Under the pieces are notes generated by a model. It did no database searches and was not told the origin of the DNA. It was given only the letters and a program-made list of their open reading frames with translations. DNA of 64,000 nt from Kribbella monticola (GTDB lineage Bacteria; Actinomycetota; Actinomycetes; Propionibacteriales; Kribbellaceae). The position numbers and the translations under genes were made by a program. Below, one piece after another: positions 25,549 to 34,223 of the stretch (its first letter is position 1; each line of letters opens with the position of its first letter). The stretch covers positions 1 to 64,000 of the forward strand of contig NZ_QFXK01000004.1 of NCBI RefSeq assembly GCF_003261635.1, read 5' to 3'.

Positions 25549-26388
25549 ATGACTGTCGTATGGATCGCGCTCGCGGTCATCGTGGTGCTGGCATTGTCCT
25601 GCATCCGCATTGTCACGCAGTACGAGAAGGGAGTGCTGTTCCGGCTCGGACGGATGAAGGCGGTCCGGGAGCCGGGGCTTCGGATCATCATTCCGCTGGT
25701 CGACGTACTGCGGAAGGTCTCGCTGCGGATCGTGACGCGGCCGATCCAGTCGCAGGGCATCATCACCAAGGACAACGTCAGCGTCGACATCTCCGCCGTC
25801 GCGTACTACAAGGTGGTCGACGCGGCGAAGTCGGTGCTGTCGATCGAGAACGTCGCCGCCGCCATCGACCAGATCGCGCAGACCACCCTTCGCGGGGTCG
25901 TCGGCCGGCACACGCTCGACGAGACACTGTCGGAGACCGAGGTGATCAACGCCAACATCCGCGAGATCCTCGACGAGACGACCACCGAGTGGGGCGTGCT
26001 GGTCACCCTGGTGCAGCTGAAGGACATCCAGCTGCCGGACACGATGAAGCGCGCCATGGCCCGCCAGGCCGAGGCCGAGCGGGAGAAGCGCGCCAAGATC
26101 ATCGCCGCCGAAGGAGAGGCGATGGCCGCCGCGTCGCTCGGCGATGCCTCCGACACGATGATGGCGCACCCGCTCGCACTGCAGTTGCGCAATCTGCAGA
26201 CCCTGGTGGAGATCGGCGTCGACAAGAACTCGACCGTCGTCTTCCCGGCTCCGCTGATGAGCACGATCGGCGAGCTCGGCACCTTCCTCACCCGCGAGAC
26301 CGCCGCTGCCGGCAGTCACCGTCCGGTGCCGCCGGCTACCGACCTGGAAACCCCCACCAATGGTCAACCAGTTGCCCTCAGCAAGTGA
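25549..26388 (+). CDS. Stomatin/slipin (SPFH) family protein
   Basis: The 279-residue product has one N-terminal membrane helix (residues 3-20), then the SPFH domain starting RIVTQYEKGVLFRLGR and containing TKDNVSVDISAVAYYKV and QTTLRGVVGRHTLDE. A C-terminal coiled coil (MARQAEAEREKRAKIIAAEGE) follows. Slipins oligomerise on membranes and organise microdomains or protect partner membrane proteins. No partner NfeD gene follows, which is unusual because many bacterial slipins are paired with NfeD. Confidence 0.9.
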   Translation: MTVVWIALAVIVVLALSCIRIVTQYEKGVLFRLGRMKAVREPGLRIIIPLVDVLRKVSLRIVTRPIQSQGIITKDNVSVDISAVAYYKVVDAAKSVLSIENVAAAIDQIAQTTLRGVVGRHTLDETLSETEVINANIREILDETTTEWGVLVTLVQLKDIQLPDTMKRAMARQAEAEREKRAKIIAAEGEAMAAASLGDASDTMMAHPLALQLRNLQTLVEIGVDKNSTVVFPAPLMSTIGELGTFLTRETAAAGSHRPVPPATDLETPTNGQPVALSK

Positions 26389-27445
26389 CGTGGAGCGACC
26401 TGCGCCCCAGCCCCCGAGGCGCAGGTCGTCGACTGTTCTCGGCTGGCTGCGCAGTGCCGTCGGTCTGCTGGTCCTCATCGCTCTGGTGGACTATCTGGTC
26501 CTCCCCCAGATGGCCGGCACCGATCAGTCGTTACGTCTGCTCCGCGAGGTCAGACCCTGGTGGGTGATTGCCGGGATCACCCTGGAGGCGCTCAGTCTGA
26601 CCTGCTACTCCCTGATCACCCGGAGCGTCCTGAGGCAGAGTCCGCCCCGCTTCAACTGGCTGCTCCGCAGCGACCTGACCGGTTACGGACTGGGCCGGGT
26701 AGTACCGGGCGGCGGTGCCACCGCAACAGCGCTTCGCTACCGGCTACTGGTCTCCGGTGGTGCCGCGCCGGCCGACGTCACCGCTGCCATCGCCGCCCAA
26801 GGTATCGGTTGCGCGGTCGCACTCGCGGCGATCCTCTGGATCACGTTGATTCCCACGCTCCTGCTGTTCGGACCGACCGCGCCGTACCTCGTCACCTGGC
26901 TGATCGGAGCCCTCCTCACGGCCTGCGGACTCCTTGTTGTCCACCAGCGGTCACGCCTCGCGGCTCCTGCGATGCGCATCCTCGACTTCGCCCTGCACCG
27001 GTTCCCGCGCCGCTGGCAGCCGCGTATCAAACGCGTTGCCATCCAGCTTCACCAACTGCTGACAACGCGCGAAGTCCGGCGTTCCTTCGCCCTCTGGGCG
27101 GTCTCGAACTGGCTCCTGGACGCTGCCGCGTTATGGGTCTTCCTCGCCGCCTACGGCCATCTGATGAACCCGGTTCTGCTCCTGCTGGCCTACAGCATCG
27201 CCAATCTACTGGCCGTCCTGCCCATCACACCTGGTGGGCTGGGCATCATCGAGGGCGTGCTGATCCCGGGTCTGATCGGATACGGCGTACCGGGCGGCAT
27301 CGCCGTACTGGCTGTTGTCTCCTGGCGGCTGTTCCAGTTCTGGCTACCGGTACCGGTGGCCGGCCTGTGCTATTTATCGCTCAGGACACCGGGATGGCGC
27401 GAAAGAGTCGCCGCCACGCCCGGTGGGCATGACGGCGACTCGTGA
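26360..27445 (+). CDS. Flippase-like integral membrane protein (lysylphosphatidylglycerol synthase TM-domain family)
   Basis: The ATG at 26360 overlaps the stomatin gene by 29 bp; a GTG at 26390 is an alternative start just after its stop. The 361-residue product has about eight hydrophobic helices and the family segments LEALSLTCYSLITRSVL, GYGLGRVVPGGGATATALRY and ITPGGLGIIEGVL. This is the UPF0104/MprF-N type, which moves polyprenyl or phospholipids in some members. No catalytic aminoacyl-transfer domain is present. Confidence 0.82.
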   Translation: MVNQLPSASDVERPAPQPPRRRSSTVLGWLRSAVGLLVLIALVDYLVLPQMAGTDQSLRLLREVRPWWVIAGITLEALSLTCYSLITRSVLRQSPPRFNWLLRSDLTGYGLGRVVPGGGATATALRYRLLVSGGAAPADVTAAIAAQGIGCAVALAAILWITLIPTLLLFGPTAPYLVTWLIGALLTACGLLVVHQRSRLAAPAMRILDFALHRFPRRWQPRIKRVAIQLHQLLTTREVRRSFALWAVSNWLLDAAALWVFLAAYGHLMNPVLLLLAYSIANLLAVLPITPGGLGIIEGVLIPGLIGYGVPGGIAVLAVVSWRLFQFWLPVPVAGLCYLSLRTPGWRERVAATPGGHDGDS

Positions 27446-27454
27446 GCAGACGGC

Positions 27455-28330
27455 TCACTTCTGTCGAGGTACTTCGTGCACGACGGCGACCGGGCACGGC
27501 GCGTGGTGCAGGACACCGCGAGCAGTGGAGCCGAGCAGCATCGTGGTGATCCGGCGGTGGTTGCGCCCGCCGAGCACCAGCAGATCGGCCTTGTTCTCCT
27601 CGGCCGCCGAGATGAGGCCGGCCACCGGGTGCCCGCGCCGGGTCTCGGTCCGGATCTCCAGCTCCGGGAACTTCACCCGCCACTGGTCCGCCATCGCCTG
27701 CAGAGCCTTGTCGCTCTCCTCGAGCCAGCCGTCGTACTGGTTCGTCACGGCCGCGGCGTCCCAGGTGTACATGGCCGGCAGGTCCCAGACCCGGACCATC
27801 CGCAACGGCACCTTCCGCTCCGTCGCGGCGGCGATCGCGAAGGCGATGGCCGCGTCGTCCTGGTCCGACTCGTCCACTCCGACGACGACCGGCGCCCCGG
27901 GGTGGTAAGGCTGCCAGCGATCCGGGACGACGACCACCGGTACGTCGGCCAGATGGGTGACGGCCTCGGCGGTCGACCCGATCAGGAGCCGCGACAGCAG
28001 CCCGGTCCCCCGCCGTCCGACGACGAGCATGGCCGCACCGGAAGCAGCCTTGGCCAGCTTGCTCGCCGGCGGGCCGGTCAGTACGTCGGTCGTGTACTCG
28101 GCGCCGTCGTCGTGACCGGCCAGGTAGTCGCCGACATCCGCGATCAGCTGCTTGGCGGCAGCGTCGACGCCGGGCGCAGCGAAGTACGGGCCTGCCGGGA
28201 GCTTCTCCTCGACCACGTGGACGGCGCGCACCGGAAGGTCGCGAAGATGGGCCTCCCGCAGCGCCCAGTCGAGCGCCCCGCTGTTCTGCCACGCAGCATC
28301 GACCCCGACGAAAATACTGGACTTGTTCAT
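27455..28330 (-). CDS. Universal stress protein, two USP domains
   Basis: The ATG at 28330 follows GAGGAGAG. The 291-residue product has domain one (IFVGVDAAWQNSGALDWAL with GRRGTGLLSRLLIGST) and domain two (VVVGVDESDQDDAAIAFA with GGRNHRRITTMLLGST). The ATP loops are less canonical than those of the other four USPs: Ala replaces GS after VGVD in domain one and the glycines of the second loop are partly lost, so nucleotide binding may be weaker. It is 50 bp downstream of the aldolase gene and ends convergent with the flippase-like gene. Confidence 0.87.
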   Translation of the reverse strand: MNKSSIFVGVDAAWQNSGALDWALREAHLRDLPVRAVHVVEEKLPAGPYFAAPGVDAAAKQLIADVGDYLAGHDDGAEYTTDVLTGPPASKLAKAASGAAMLVVGRRGTGLLSRLLIGSTAEAVTHLADVPVVVVPDRWQPYHPGAPVVVGVDESDQDDAAIAFAIAAATERKVPLRMVRVWDLPAMYTWDAAAVTNQYDGWLEESDKALQAMADQWRVKFPELEIRTETRRGHPVAGLISAAEENKADLLVLGGRNHRRITTMLLGSTARGVLHHAPCPVAVVHEVPRQK

Positions 28331-28380
28331 GGTGCTCTCTCTCCTCGATCTCATGGACCGGTGGCCTGACGCCACTCCGG

Positions 28381-29274
28381 TCACTTGCTGGGGTGGGTGG
28401 CGAGGATCTCCTGCAGGGATTCCACGAAGCGGAGGGACTCGTCCCAGGGCCGTTGCCAGACGTTGCGGCCGAAGATCAGGCCGAGGCCGCCGGCGTCCAT
28501 CGCCTGCTGGGCCTTGCGCAGCATCGCCTCGTCGCCGGCCTTCTCGCCGCCCGAGACCAGCACCAGCGTGTGGTTGGCCGACCGGACGACCTGGTCGATC
28601 GCCTGCTGGGAGCTGAACTCCGACTGGTACGCCGGCTTCACGCCGCTCGTCTTCTCCGGGTGCGGGAAGTTGACCTTCACCACGTCGGCACCGAGCTCGC
28701 TGGCCACCCTGGCCGCGTAATCGACCGCGTAGAAGGAATCGTTGCCGCCCTTGGCCGCGATCGCGGCACCGCGCGGGTACGCCCACACGATCAGCGGCAT
28801 CCCGAACCGGTGCGCGTCCTCGCGGACCTTGCGGTACTGCGCGAAGTCGGCCTCCTGCGCCGGCGATCCGACGTACAGGGTGTAGCCGACCGCGTCGGCA
28901 CCCAGGCGCACCGCGTCCTCGACGCTCGCGTGCAGCGGCGACAGCGCCTCGGCGTCGGACGGGATGTCGGTCTTACCGTTCAGCTTGAGGATCAGCGGGA
29001 CCTCACCGGCGTAGTCCCAGTAGAACTTCTCCGCCAGCCCGATCTGCAGAGCGATGCCGTTGAACCCGCCGGTGACCGCCAGCTTGACGATGTACGCCGG
29101 GTCGGACGCCTGCGGGTTGGCGAAGAAATCGCGCGGGCCGTGTTCGAGGCCCTGGTCGTAGGGCAGGAAGAACGCCGTGCCGTTGCGCAGTCCGTGCTGG
29201 AACAGGATCCGGTGCAGACGTGCCTTCTTGCCGCTGTTCAGGCCGAGCTCGCGCAGCGATGGCCTGGTCTCCAT
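28381..29274 (-). CDS. Class I fructose-bisphosphate aldolase (FbaB/DhnA type)
   Basis: The ATG at 29274 is 8 bp after GGAGG, whereas a GTG at 29283 has no room for a ribosome binding site. The 297-residue product has FLPYDQGLEHGPRDF, the Schiff-base lysine region ADVVKVNFP and the phosphate-binding SGGEKAGDE and GLGLIFGRNVWQR segments of archaeal-type class I aldolases. It catalyses cleavage or formation of fructose-1,6-bisphosphate without metal, useful where zinc is limiting or oxidants are present. It lies downstream of the sulfur-related genes. Confidence 0.88.
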   Translation of the reverse strand: METRPSLRELGLNSGKKARLHRILFQHGLRNGTAFFLPYDQGLEHGPRDFFANPQASDPAYIVKLAVTGGFNGIALQIGLAEKFYWDYAGEVPLILKLNGKTDIPSDAEALSPLHASVEDAVRLGADAVGYTLYVGSPAQEADFAQYRKVREDAHRFGMPLIVWAYPRGAAIAAKGGNDSFYAVDYAARVASELGADVVKVNFPHPEKTSGVKPAYQSEFSSQQAIDQVVRSANHTLVLVSGGEKAGDEAMLRKAQQAMDAGGLGLIFGRNVWQRPWDESLRFVESLQEILATHPSK

Positions 29275-29319
29275 GGTGCTCACCTCCAGGGTGTGGACGC
29301 GGTCGTCGCGCCCGATGGG

Positions 29320-29835
29320 TCAGATGAAGAGAAGTTGGGCGCCGTCGGTCTTCTCGATGAAGTCCGCGGCGCTGATGATCGCCTCGACGTCGTCGTACAG
29401 GTCGGTCTCGTCGAGCTGCATCATGTCGGCCGACATCCGGCAGGCCCACAGATGACCGCCGGAGGCGACGATCTGCGCCAGGAACTCCGGTACGTCGGGG
29501 ACGCCGACCTCCTGGATCTGCTTCTTCATCTGGTGGGTCGCCATCGCCGTCATCCCGGGCAGCCCGCCCAGGCCCTGCGGCAGGTGGGTCGCGGTGTTGC
29601 CGAGCATGGTGAACTTCAGGTCGTGCATCCGGGACTTGGTAATCATGTCGAAACCCCAGAAGGTGAAGAACAGATGCGTCTCCACACCTTCACCCAAGGC
29701 GGCGTTCGCCAGGATCAGCCCGGGGTAGGCCATGTCGAGGTTGCCTTTGGAGCAGATGATCGCCAGCTTGCGGCCGGTCGGTACGTCGTCGCCGAAGTCC
29801 GGGACCAGGTCGAATGCGTTGTCGGTGGTGGTCAT
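29320..29835 (-). CDS. DsrE/DsrF-like sulfur-relay family protein
   Basis: The 171-residue product has the DsrE fold signatures: LAIICSKGNLDMAYPGLILANAAL with a cysteine near residue 29, a long helical middle rich in Met, and GHLWACRMSADMM with a second cysteine near residue 132. This longer form (DsrE2-like) is met beside sulfide:quinone oxidoreductases and rhodanese/TusA-type genes, where it passes persulfide sulfur. It lies 13 bp after the TusE-like gene. Confidence 0.8.
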   Translation of the reverse strand: MTTTDNAFDLVPDFGDDVPTGRKLAIICSKGNLDMAYPGLILANAALGEGVETHLFFTFWGFDMITKSRMHDLKFTMLGNTATHLPQGLGGLPGMTAMATHQMKKQIQEVGVPDVPEFLAQIVASGGHLWACRMSADMMQLDETDLYDDVEAIISAADFIEKTDGAQLLFI

Positions 29836-29848
29836 GTCGAGCCTTCTC

Positions 29849-30163
29849 TCACACGCAGCCGCGGGGCTTGGGCAGACCGGCGACGTAGGCCATCTTCTTG
29901 GCCGGCTTGCCGGGGAACAGGACGAACAGCTGCTTGATCGGGATGCCGGCCAGGGTCGACACCCGCCGCAGCGTGGCGGTCTCACCATGGGTCGGGTAGT
30001 CGGCCCGCAGGAAGCTGATCGCCTTCCAGTGCTCGTCGGTCAGCTCGATCCCGATCCGGGCCGCCAGCTGCCGGGCGAGTTCTTCGTTCCACTCGTCGTA
30101 CTGCGTCAGGAAACCTTCGGCGTCGACGTGAACGGTCGCCGGTCCCACCGTGACGACAGGCAT
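29849..30163 (-). CDS. TusE/DsrC-like protein lacking the first conserved cysteine
   Basis: The 104-residue product has the DsrC/TusE layout: DAEGFLTQYDEWNEELARQLAARIGIELTDEHW, a middle FLRADYP segment and the C-terminal arm GLPKPRGCV with the penultimate cysteine. The second arm cysteine found in true DsrC (about 10 residues upstream) is replaced, the segment reading GKPAKKMAYVAG. This is the TusE/RspA-like condition: it can carry a persulfide but not form the DsrC trisulfide loop. No dissimilatory sulfite reductase is nearby. It lies 2 bp after the SQR gene. Confidence 0.85.
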   Translation of the reverse strand: MPVVTVGPATVHVDAEGFLTQYDEWNEELARQLAARIGIELTDEHWKAISFLRADYPTHGETATLRRVSTLAGIPIKQLFVLFPGKPAKKMAYVAGLPKPRGCV

Positions 30164-30165
30164 GA

Positions 30166-31410
30166 TCAGTTCTCCTTGTCCGGTTGGTGTTTGCCGGCCA
30201 TCGACATCCGGGCCGGCAACGGGAGCCGGCGGCCGGGCAGCAGCAGGTGCCAATAGATCCACCGGAAGGCCAACTTGCCCCAGTGGTTGCGGCTGTTCTC
30301 CGTCAACAGCGACAGCGGGCCGAGTTTCGCGATCGGGAACTCGCCCGGCAGCGGCTCGGTGTCGTAGTTGAAGTCGATCAGCAGCGCCTTGCCGTCGCCG
30401 GACTCCACGAAGCAGTTCGCGTGCCCGTCGAAGGCCCGGGTCATCGGGCGTCCTTCGATGTGGTCGCAGAAGTTGTCCACGAAGATCTCGGTCGAGAAGT
30501 GCGCGACCGACCCGGCCTTCGAGGTCGGGATGTCGTTCGCGTCGCCGATCGCGAAGATCGCCGGGTGCTCCTTGGACTGGAAGGTGTGCTTGTCTACGGG
30601 AACGTAGTTCAGTTCGTCACCGAGACCGGATCGCGCGATGAAGTCCGCGCCCATGTTCAGCGGCACGGTGACGAGCAGGTCGAAGCCGATCTCGCGTTCG
30701 TCGTACGACACCAGCACCTTGCGTTCGCTGTCGATGTGCTCGACCAGGAAGTCCGGTTCGACGGTGATCTTCCGCTCGTCGAGCATGCCGCCCAGCTGCG
30801 CGGATGCGATCGGCTTGGTGAAAGCGCCTGACAGCGGGGTCGCGTAGACGAGCTCGACCTGGTCACGCATGCCGCGCTGCCGGAAGTACGACTCGGCCAG
30901 GAAGGTGAACTCCAGTGGCGCGACCGGGCACTTGATCGGCTGGTCGACGATGTGTACGACCAGCCGGCCGCCGCGGAAGTCTCGGAGCGCGCCGGCCAGG
31001 GCGACGGATCCGTCGTAGCTGTAGAAGTCGAAGATGCTCTTGCGCCATTCGGGCCCGAGCATGCCGGGGGTCTGGTCGGGACGCGGACTGGTGCCGGTGG
31101 CAACGATCAGGTAGTCGTAGGAGATCACCCGCCCGTCGTCGAGGGCGACCGTCTGCCGGGCCGGATCGATCCGGTCGATCTCGCCGAGCTCGAGCCGGAT
31201 GCCGGCGCCGAGGAAGCGCCGCCGCGGCTTGCGCACCTCGTCCGGCCGGTAGGTGCCGAACGGGATGAACAGCAACCCCGGCTGGTAGAGGTGGATGTCG
31301 TCCCGGTCCACGACCGTGAATTGCCACTCGTCCATCGGCAACCGCCGCCGCAACTTGTTCGCCACCATCGTGCCGGCAGTGCCGGCCCCGAGAATCACCA
31401 GCCGCTTCAT
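30166..31410 (-). CDS. Sulfide:quinone oxidoreductase-like FAD protein
   Basis: The 414-residue product starts with the dinucleotide-binding motif VILGAGTAGTMVANKL and has YDYLIVATG, a KCPVAPLEF segment with a conserved cysteine near residue 164, the FAD ribityl segment IFAIGDANDIPTSKAGSVAHF, and a C-terminal amphipathic stretch (WIYWHLLLPGR) for membrane attachment. SQRs oxidise sulfide to polysulfur and feed electrons to quinone. Together with the TusE- and DsrE-like genes in the same unit it forms a sulfide-oxidation/persulfide-relay set. A DosR-like box is upstream. Confidence 0.87.
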   Translation of the reverse strand: MKRLVILGAGTAGTMVANKLRRRLPMDEWQFTVVDRDDIHLYQPGLLFIPFGTYRPDEVRKPRRRFLGAGIRLELGEIDRIDPARQTVALDDGRVISYDYLIVATGTSPRPDQTPGMLGPEWRKSIFDFYSYDGSVALAGALRDFRGGRLVVHIVDQPIKCPVAPLEFTFLAESYFRQRGMRDQVELVYATPLSGAFTKPIASAQLGGMLDERKITVEPDFLVEHIDSERKVLVSYDEREIGFDLLVTVPLNMGADFIARSGLGDELNYVPVDKHTFQSKEHPAIFAIGDANDIPTSKAGSVAHFSTEIFVDNFCDHIEGRPMTRAFDGHANCFVESGDGKALLIDFNYDTEPLPGEFPIAKLGPLSLLTENSRNHWGKLAFRWIYWHLLLPGRRLPLPARMSMAGKHQPDKEN

Positions 31411-31470
31411 CAGCGTCCTTTCGTCGGACTTCTCTACTCCGACGCTATGACTCGTCGACAGTGCTGATCA

Positions 31471-31486
31471 GGGCCCTTTGACCTGA
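31471..31486. promoter_or_regulatory. DosR-like box K
   Basis: GGGCCCTTTGACCTGA, a weaker copy centred about 68 bp upstream of the SQR start. It abuts a second small inverted repeat, CCTGAC-TTG-GTCAGG, at 31482-31496. The rest of the 31411-31634 gap shows no gene. Confidence 0.5.
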
Positions 31487-31496
31487 CTTGGTCAGG
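31482..31496. promoter_or_regulatory. Inverted repeat upstream of the SQR unit
   Basis: CCTGACTTGGTCAGG is a perfect 6-bp inverted repeat with a 3-base spacer, overlapping the end of the DosR-like box K and about 79 bp upstream of the SQR start. It could be an operator for a separate repressor (for example a sulfide sensor), but nothing in the window identifies one. Confidence 0.4.
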
Positions 31497-31634
31497 CCAC
31501 ATGTACTCCGCTCTCACCGCAGTAGCAGTGCGCAACGGCGATGGCACCCGCGCCTTGTCGACCGGCCGGCTGACGCCATGCAGACCCACGTCCCGGATCG
31601 CGCCTCGGCCATCCGGGAAACCTGAGCCGGCCGG

Positions 31635-32165
31635 TCAGCCGACCGATGTGTCCTGCAGGTCGGCTTCAGCTGTGCGACTGGTGGAGGTCGTTGCCATCGG
31701 CTCGATCCGCACCGCCAGGTCCACGGCCAGGTGGTCGATGTCGCGAACCTCGCGATAGATGATCGCCCTGTCGTTGAACAGCGAACCCCAGCACCGTTTG
31801 ACCGCGGCCTGCAAGGCGCGCTGTCCGCTCACCCCGACGAAGATCTCGTGCGGGCCGGTGAGGAACTCGTCCAGCTGATCATCCGCAACGACGCTGCCGA
31901 CGACCAGCTCCGCGTCAGGTCCACCCAGGTCCGCACAGGCCTCTTCGAGCGCTGCCGCGACGTCGTCGGGCACCTGCGCATCGAAGTACGCAGTACGGAT
32001 GAAAGCGCCGACAGCAACCACATCCGCCCCTTCACGAAGACGCCTCAGCTGGGCCGCGATCACCGGCCGCAGCCGGGCGGCCCGGACGAACTCCCGGTAC
32101 GCCGCCTCCGTCGTCACGAGTCCGGATCGCTGATCGTCCCAGACCACGAACGAGTTGTCCTTCAT
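31635..32165 (-). CDS. Stand-alone PEP synthase/PPDK N-terminal domain-like protein, degenerate
   Basis: The 176-residue product begins with FVVWDDQ... and VTTEAAYREFVRAARL, matching the start of phosphoenolpyruvate synthase ATP-binding domains but with the GGKxxxLGEM segment missing. The later part (GQRALQAAVKRCWGSLFNDR, AIIYREVRDIDHLAVDLAVRIE) also matches. The key RSSATAEDLP-type motif reads GSVVADDQLDEFLTG, lacking the catalytic Arg. The C-terminus has an unrelated-looking TAEADLQDTSVG. It has a good GGAGGTGAG ribosome binding site and follows gap by 20 bp, so it is likely translated as a non-catalytic protein. Mycobacterial Rv2004c/Rv2003c-region proteins are not obviously the same. Confidence 0.72.
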   Translation of the reverse strand: MKDNSFVVWDDQRSGLVTTEAAYREFVRAARLRPVIAAQLRRLREGADVVAVGAFIRTAYFDAQVPDDVAAALEEACADLGGPDAELVVGSVVADDQLDEFLTGPHEIFVGVSGQRALQAAVKRCWGSLFNDRAIIYREVRDIDHLAVDLAVRIEPMATTSTSRTAEADLQDTSVG

Positions 32166-32185
32166 GGCATTCTCACCTCCGGGTC

Positions 32186-33253
<1,068 letters not shown>

Positions 33254-33254
33254 T

Positions 33255-33270
33255 CAGTGCCGAAGGTCCC
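33255..33270. promoter_or_regulatory. DosR-like box L
   Basis: On the minus strand it reads GGGACCTTCGGCACTG, one base from consensus, centred about 69 bp upstream of the gap start. It lies between that gene and the end of the Rv1733c-like gene. Confidence 0.72.
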
Positions 33271-33301
33271 TTGTGACACAGGTATTGGGCCTGACGGCCG
33301 G

Positions 33302-33913
33302 TTAGTTCTGGTTGCTCTTCCAGCGCGGTGACACCTCTGCCCACTCGCGCTCCCACGCCAGCGCCCGCCGCCGGTCCAGCGGCACGCGCGCCAGCCGGGA
33401 CAACGCCGCCAGCAGCAGCCAGCCGAGCATCACGGTGATGATCCCGACCAGGCCGCCCAGGGCCGAGCTGTCCGTGCTCTGCCGCGGCGGCTTGGCGATC
33501 GCACCGTTGCGGTCGAGCCAGATGGTCACGGCGCTACCGGCTTTGGTGCCATTGGCAACTATCGTCCGGCCCTCCTGCGGCCAGCCCGTCTCGTCCTGCC
33601 AACCCACCCGCACCCGGACCCCAGCCTGGCCCGGTGTCGCCGGAAAGATCGGGCCACCGTCCTCGAGGGCGTGCGCCTCCACCTGACGGAGCTGGCTGCG
33701 CTGGTGGACCGCGGCGCGTTCACTCGCCGCGCTGACCGACGTACCGAGAGCCGCCGCAGCCGGAACCAGCAGCAGAGCCAGCAGCAGTGCGCACCAGAAC
33801 AACGCCGCCTCGATCCGGTCGAAGCCGCGGCGCAACGGATTACGCCCGAAGCCGAGCCGGCGGGCCTGCATCAGCACCCACTGCTCGCTGCGGCCTTGGT
33901 GGACGGTGTTCAT
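33302..33913 (-). CDS. Rv1733c-like transmembrane protein
   Basis: The ATG at 33913 follows GGGAGGTCGTG. The 203-residue product repeats the features of the protein at 3990: RRLGFGRNPLRRGFDRIEAA, a first helix with LFWCALLLALLLVPAAAALG, VGWQDETGWPQEGRTIVANG, WLDRNGAIAKPPR and a second helix near residues 160-180. The two copies share length and order, so they are paralogues. Family function is unknown; the mycobacterial member is DosR-induced. It is divergent from the DUF4389 gene with two DosR-like boxes between. Confidence 0.8.
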   Translation of the reverse strand: MNTVHQGRSEQWVLMQARRLGFGRNPLRRGFDRIEAALFWCALLLALLLVPAAAALGTSVSAASERAAVHQRSQLRQVEAHALEDGGPIFPATPGQAGVRVRVGWQDETGWPQEGRTIVANGTKAGSAVTIWLDRNGAIAKPPRQSTDSSALGGLVGIITVMLGWLLLAALSRLARVPLDRRRALAWEREWAEVSPRWKSNQN

Positions 33914-33982
33914 CACGACCTCCCGGGGTCGACGCTGCCGAAGTGTTGGCATCGAGCCTGCGCCGGCCCACGCCGCTCCGGT

Positions 33983-33998
33983 CAGAGCCGAAGGTCCT
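33983..33998. promoter_or_regulatory. DosR-like box M
   Basis: On the minus strand it reads AGGACCTTCGGCTCTG, two changes from consensus, about 77 bp upstream of the Rv1733c-like start at 33913. Confidence 0.7.
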
Positions 33999-34089
33999 CA
34001 GCACCAGGGCCGGTGAGCCCGTCACGACCAGCTCGAACGGCCCGGCCGGCACTCAGGCGGCGCGGCCCGTCGATCGGCCCGCAGAACTG

Positions 34090-34105
34090 AGGACCTTCGC
34101 CCCTG
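34090..34105. promoter_or_regulatory. DosR-like box N
   Basis: AGGACCTTCGCCCCTG, two changes from consensus, about 126 bp before the DUF4389 gene and 107 bp from box M in the same divergent gap. Confidence 0.68.
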
Positions 34106-34223
34106 CTCACCCCGCCCGGTACGGCGTGTGCTGGTGCTGGAGCACACCGGAGGTAGGCCTGCGGATCGCAGTGTCCGCGACCAGCCGGCCTTCGCCCGGC
34201 TCGACGTACTACAGGAGGGCATG

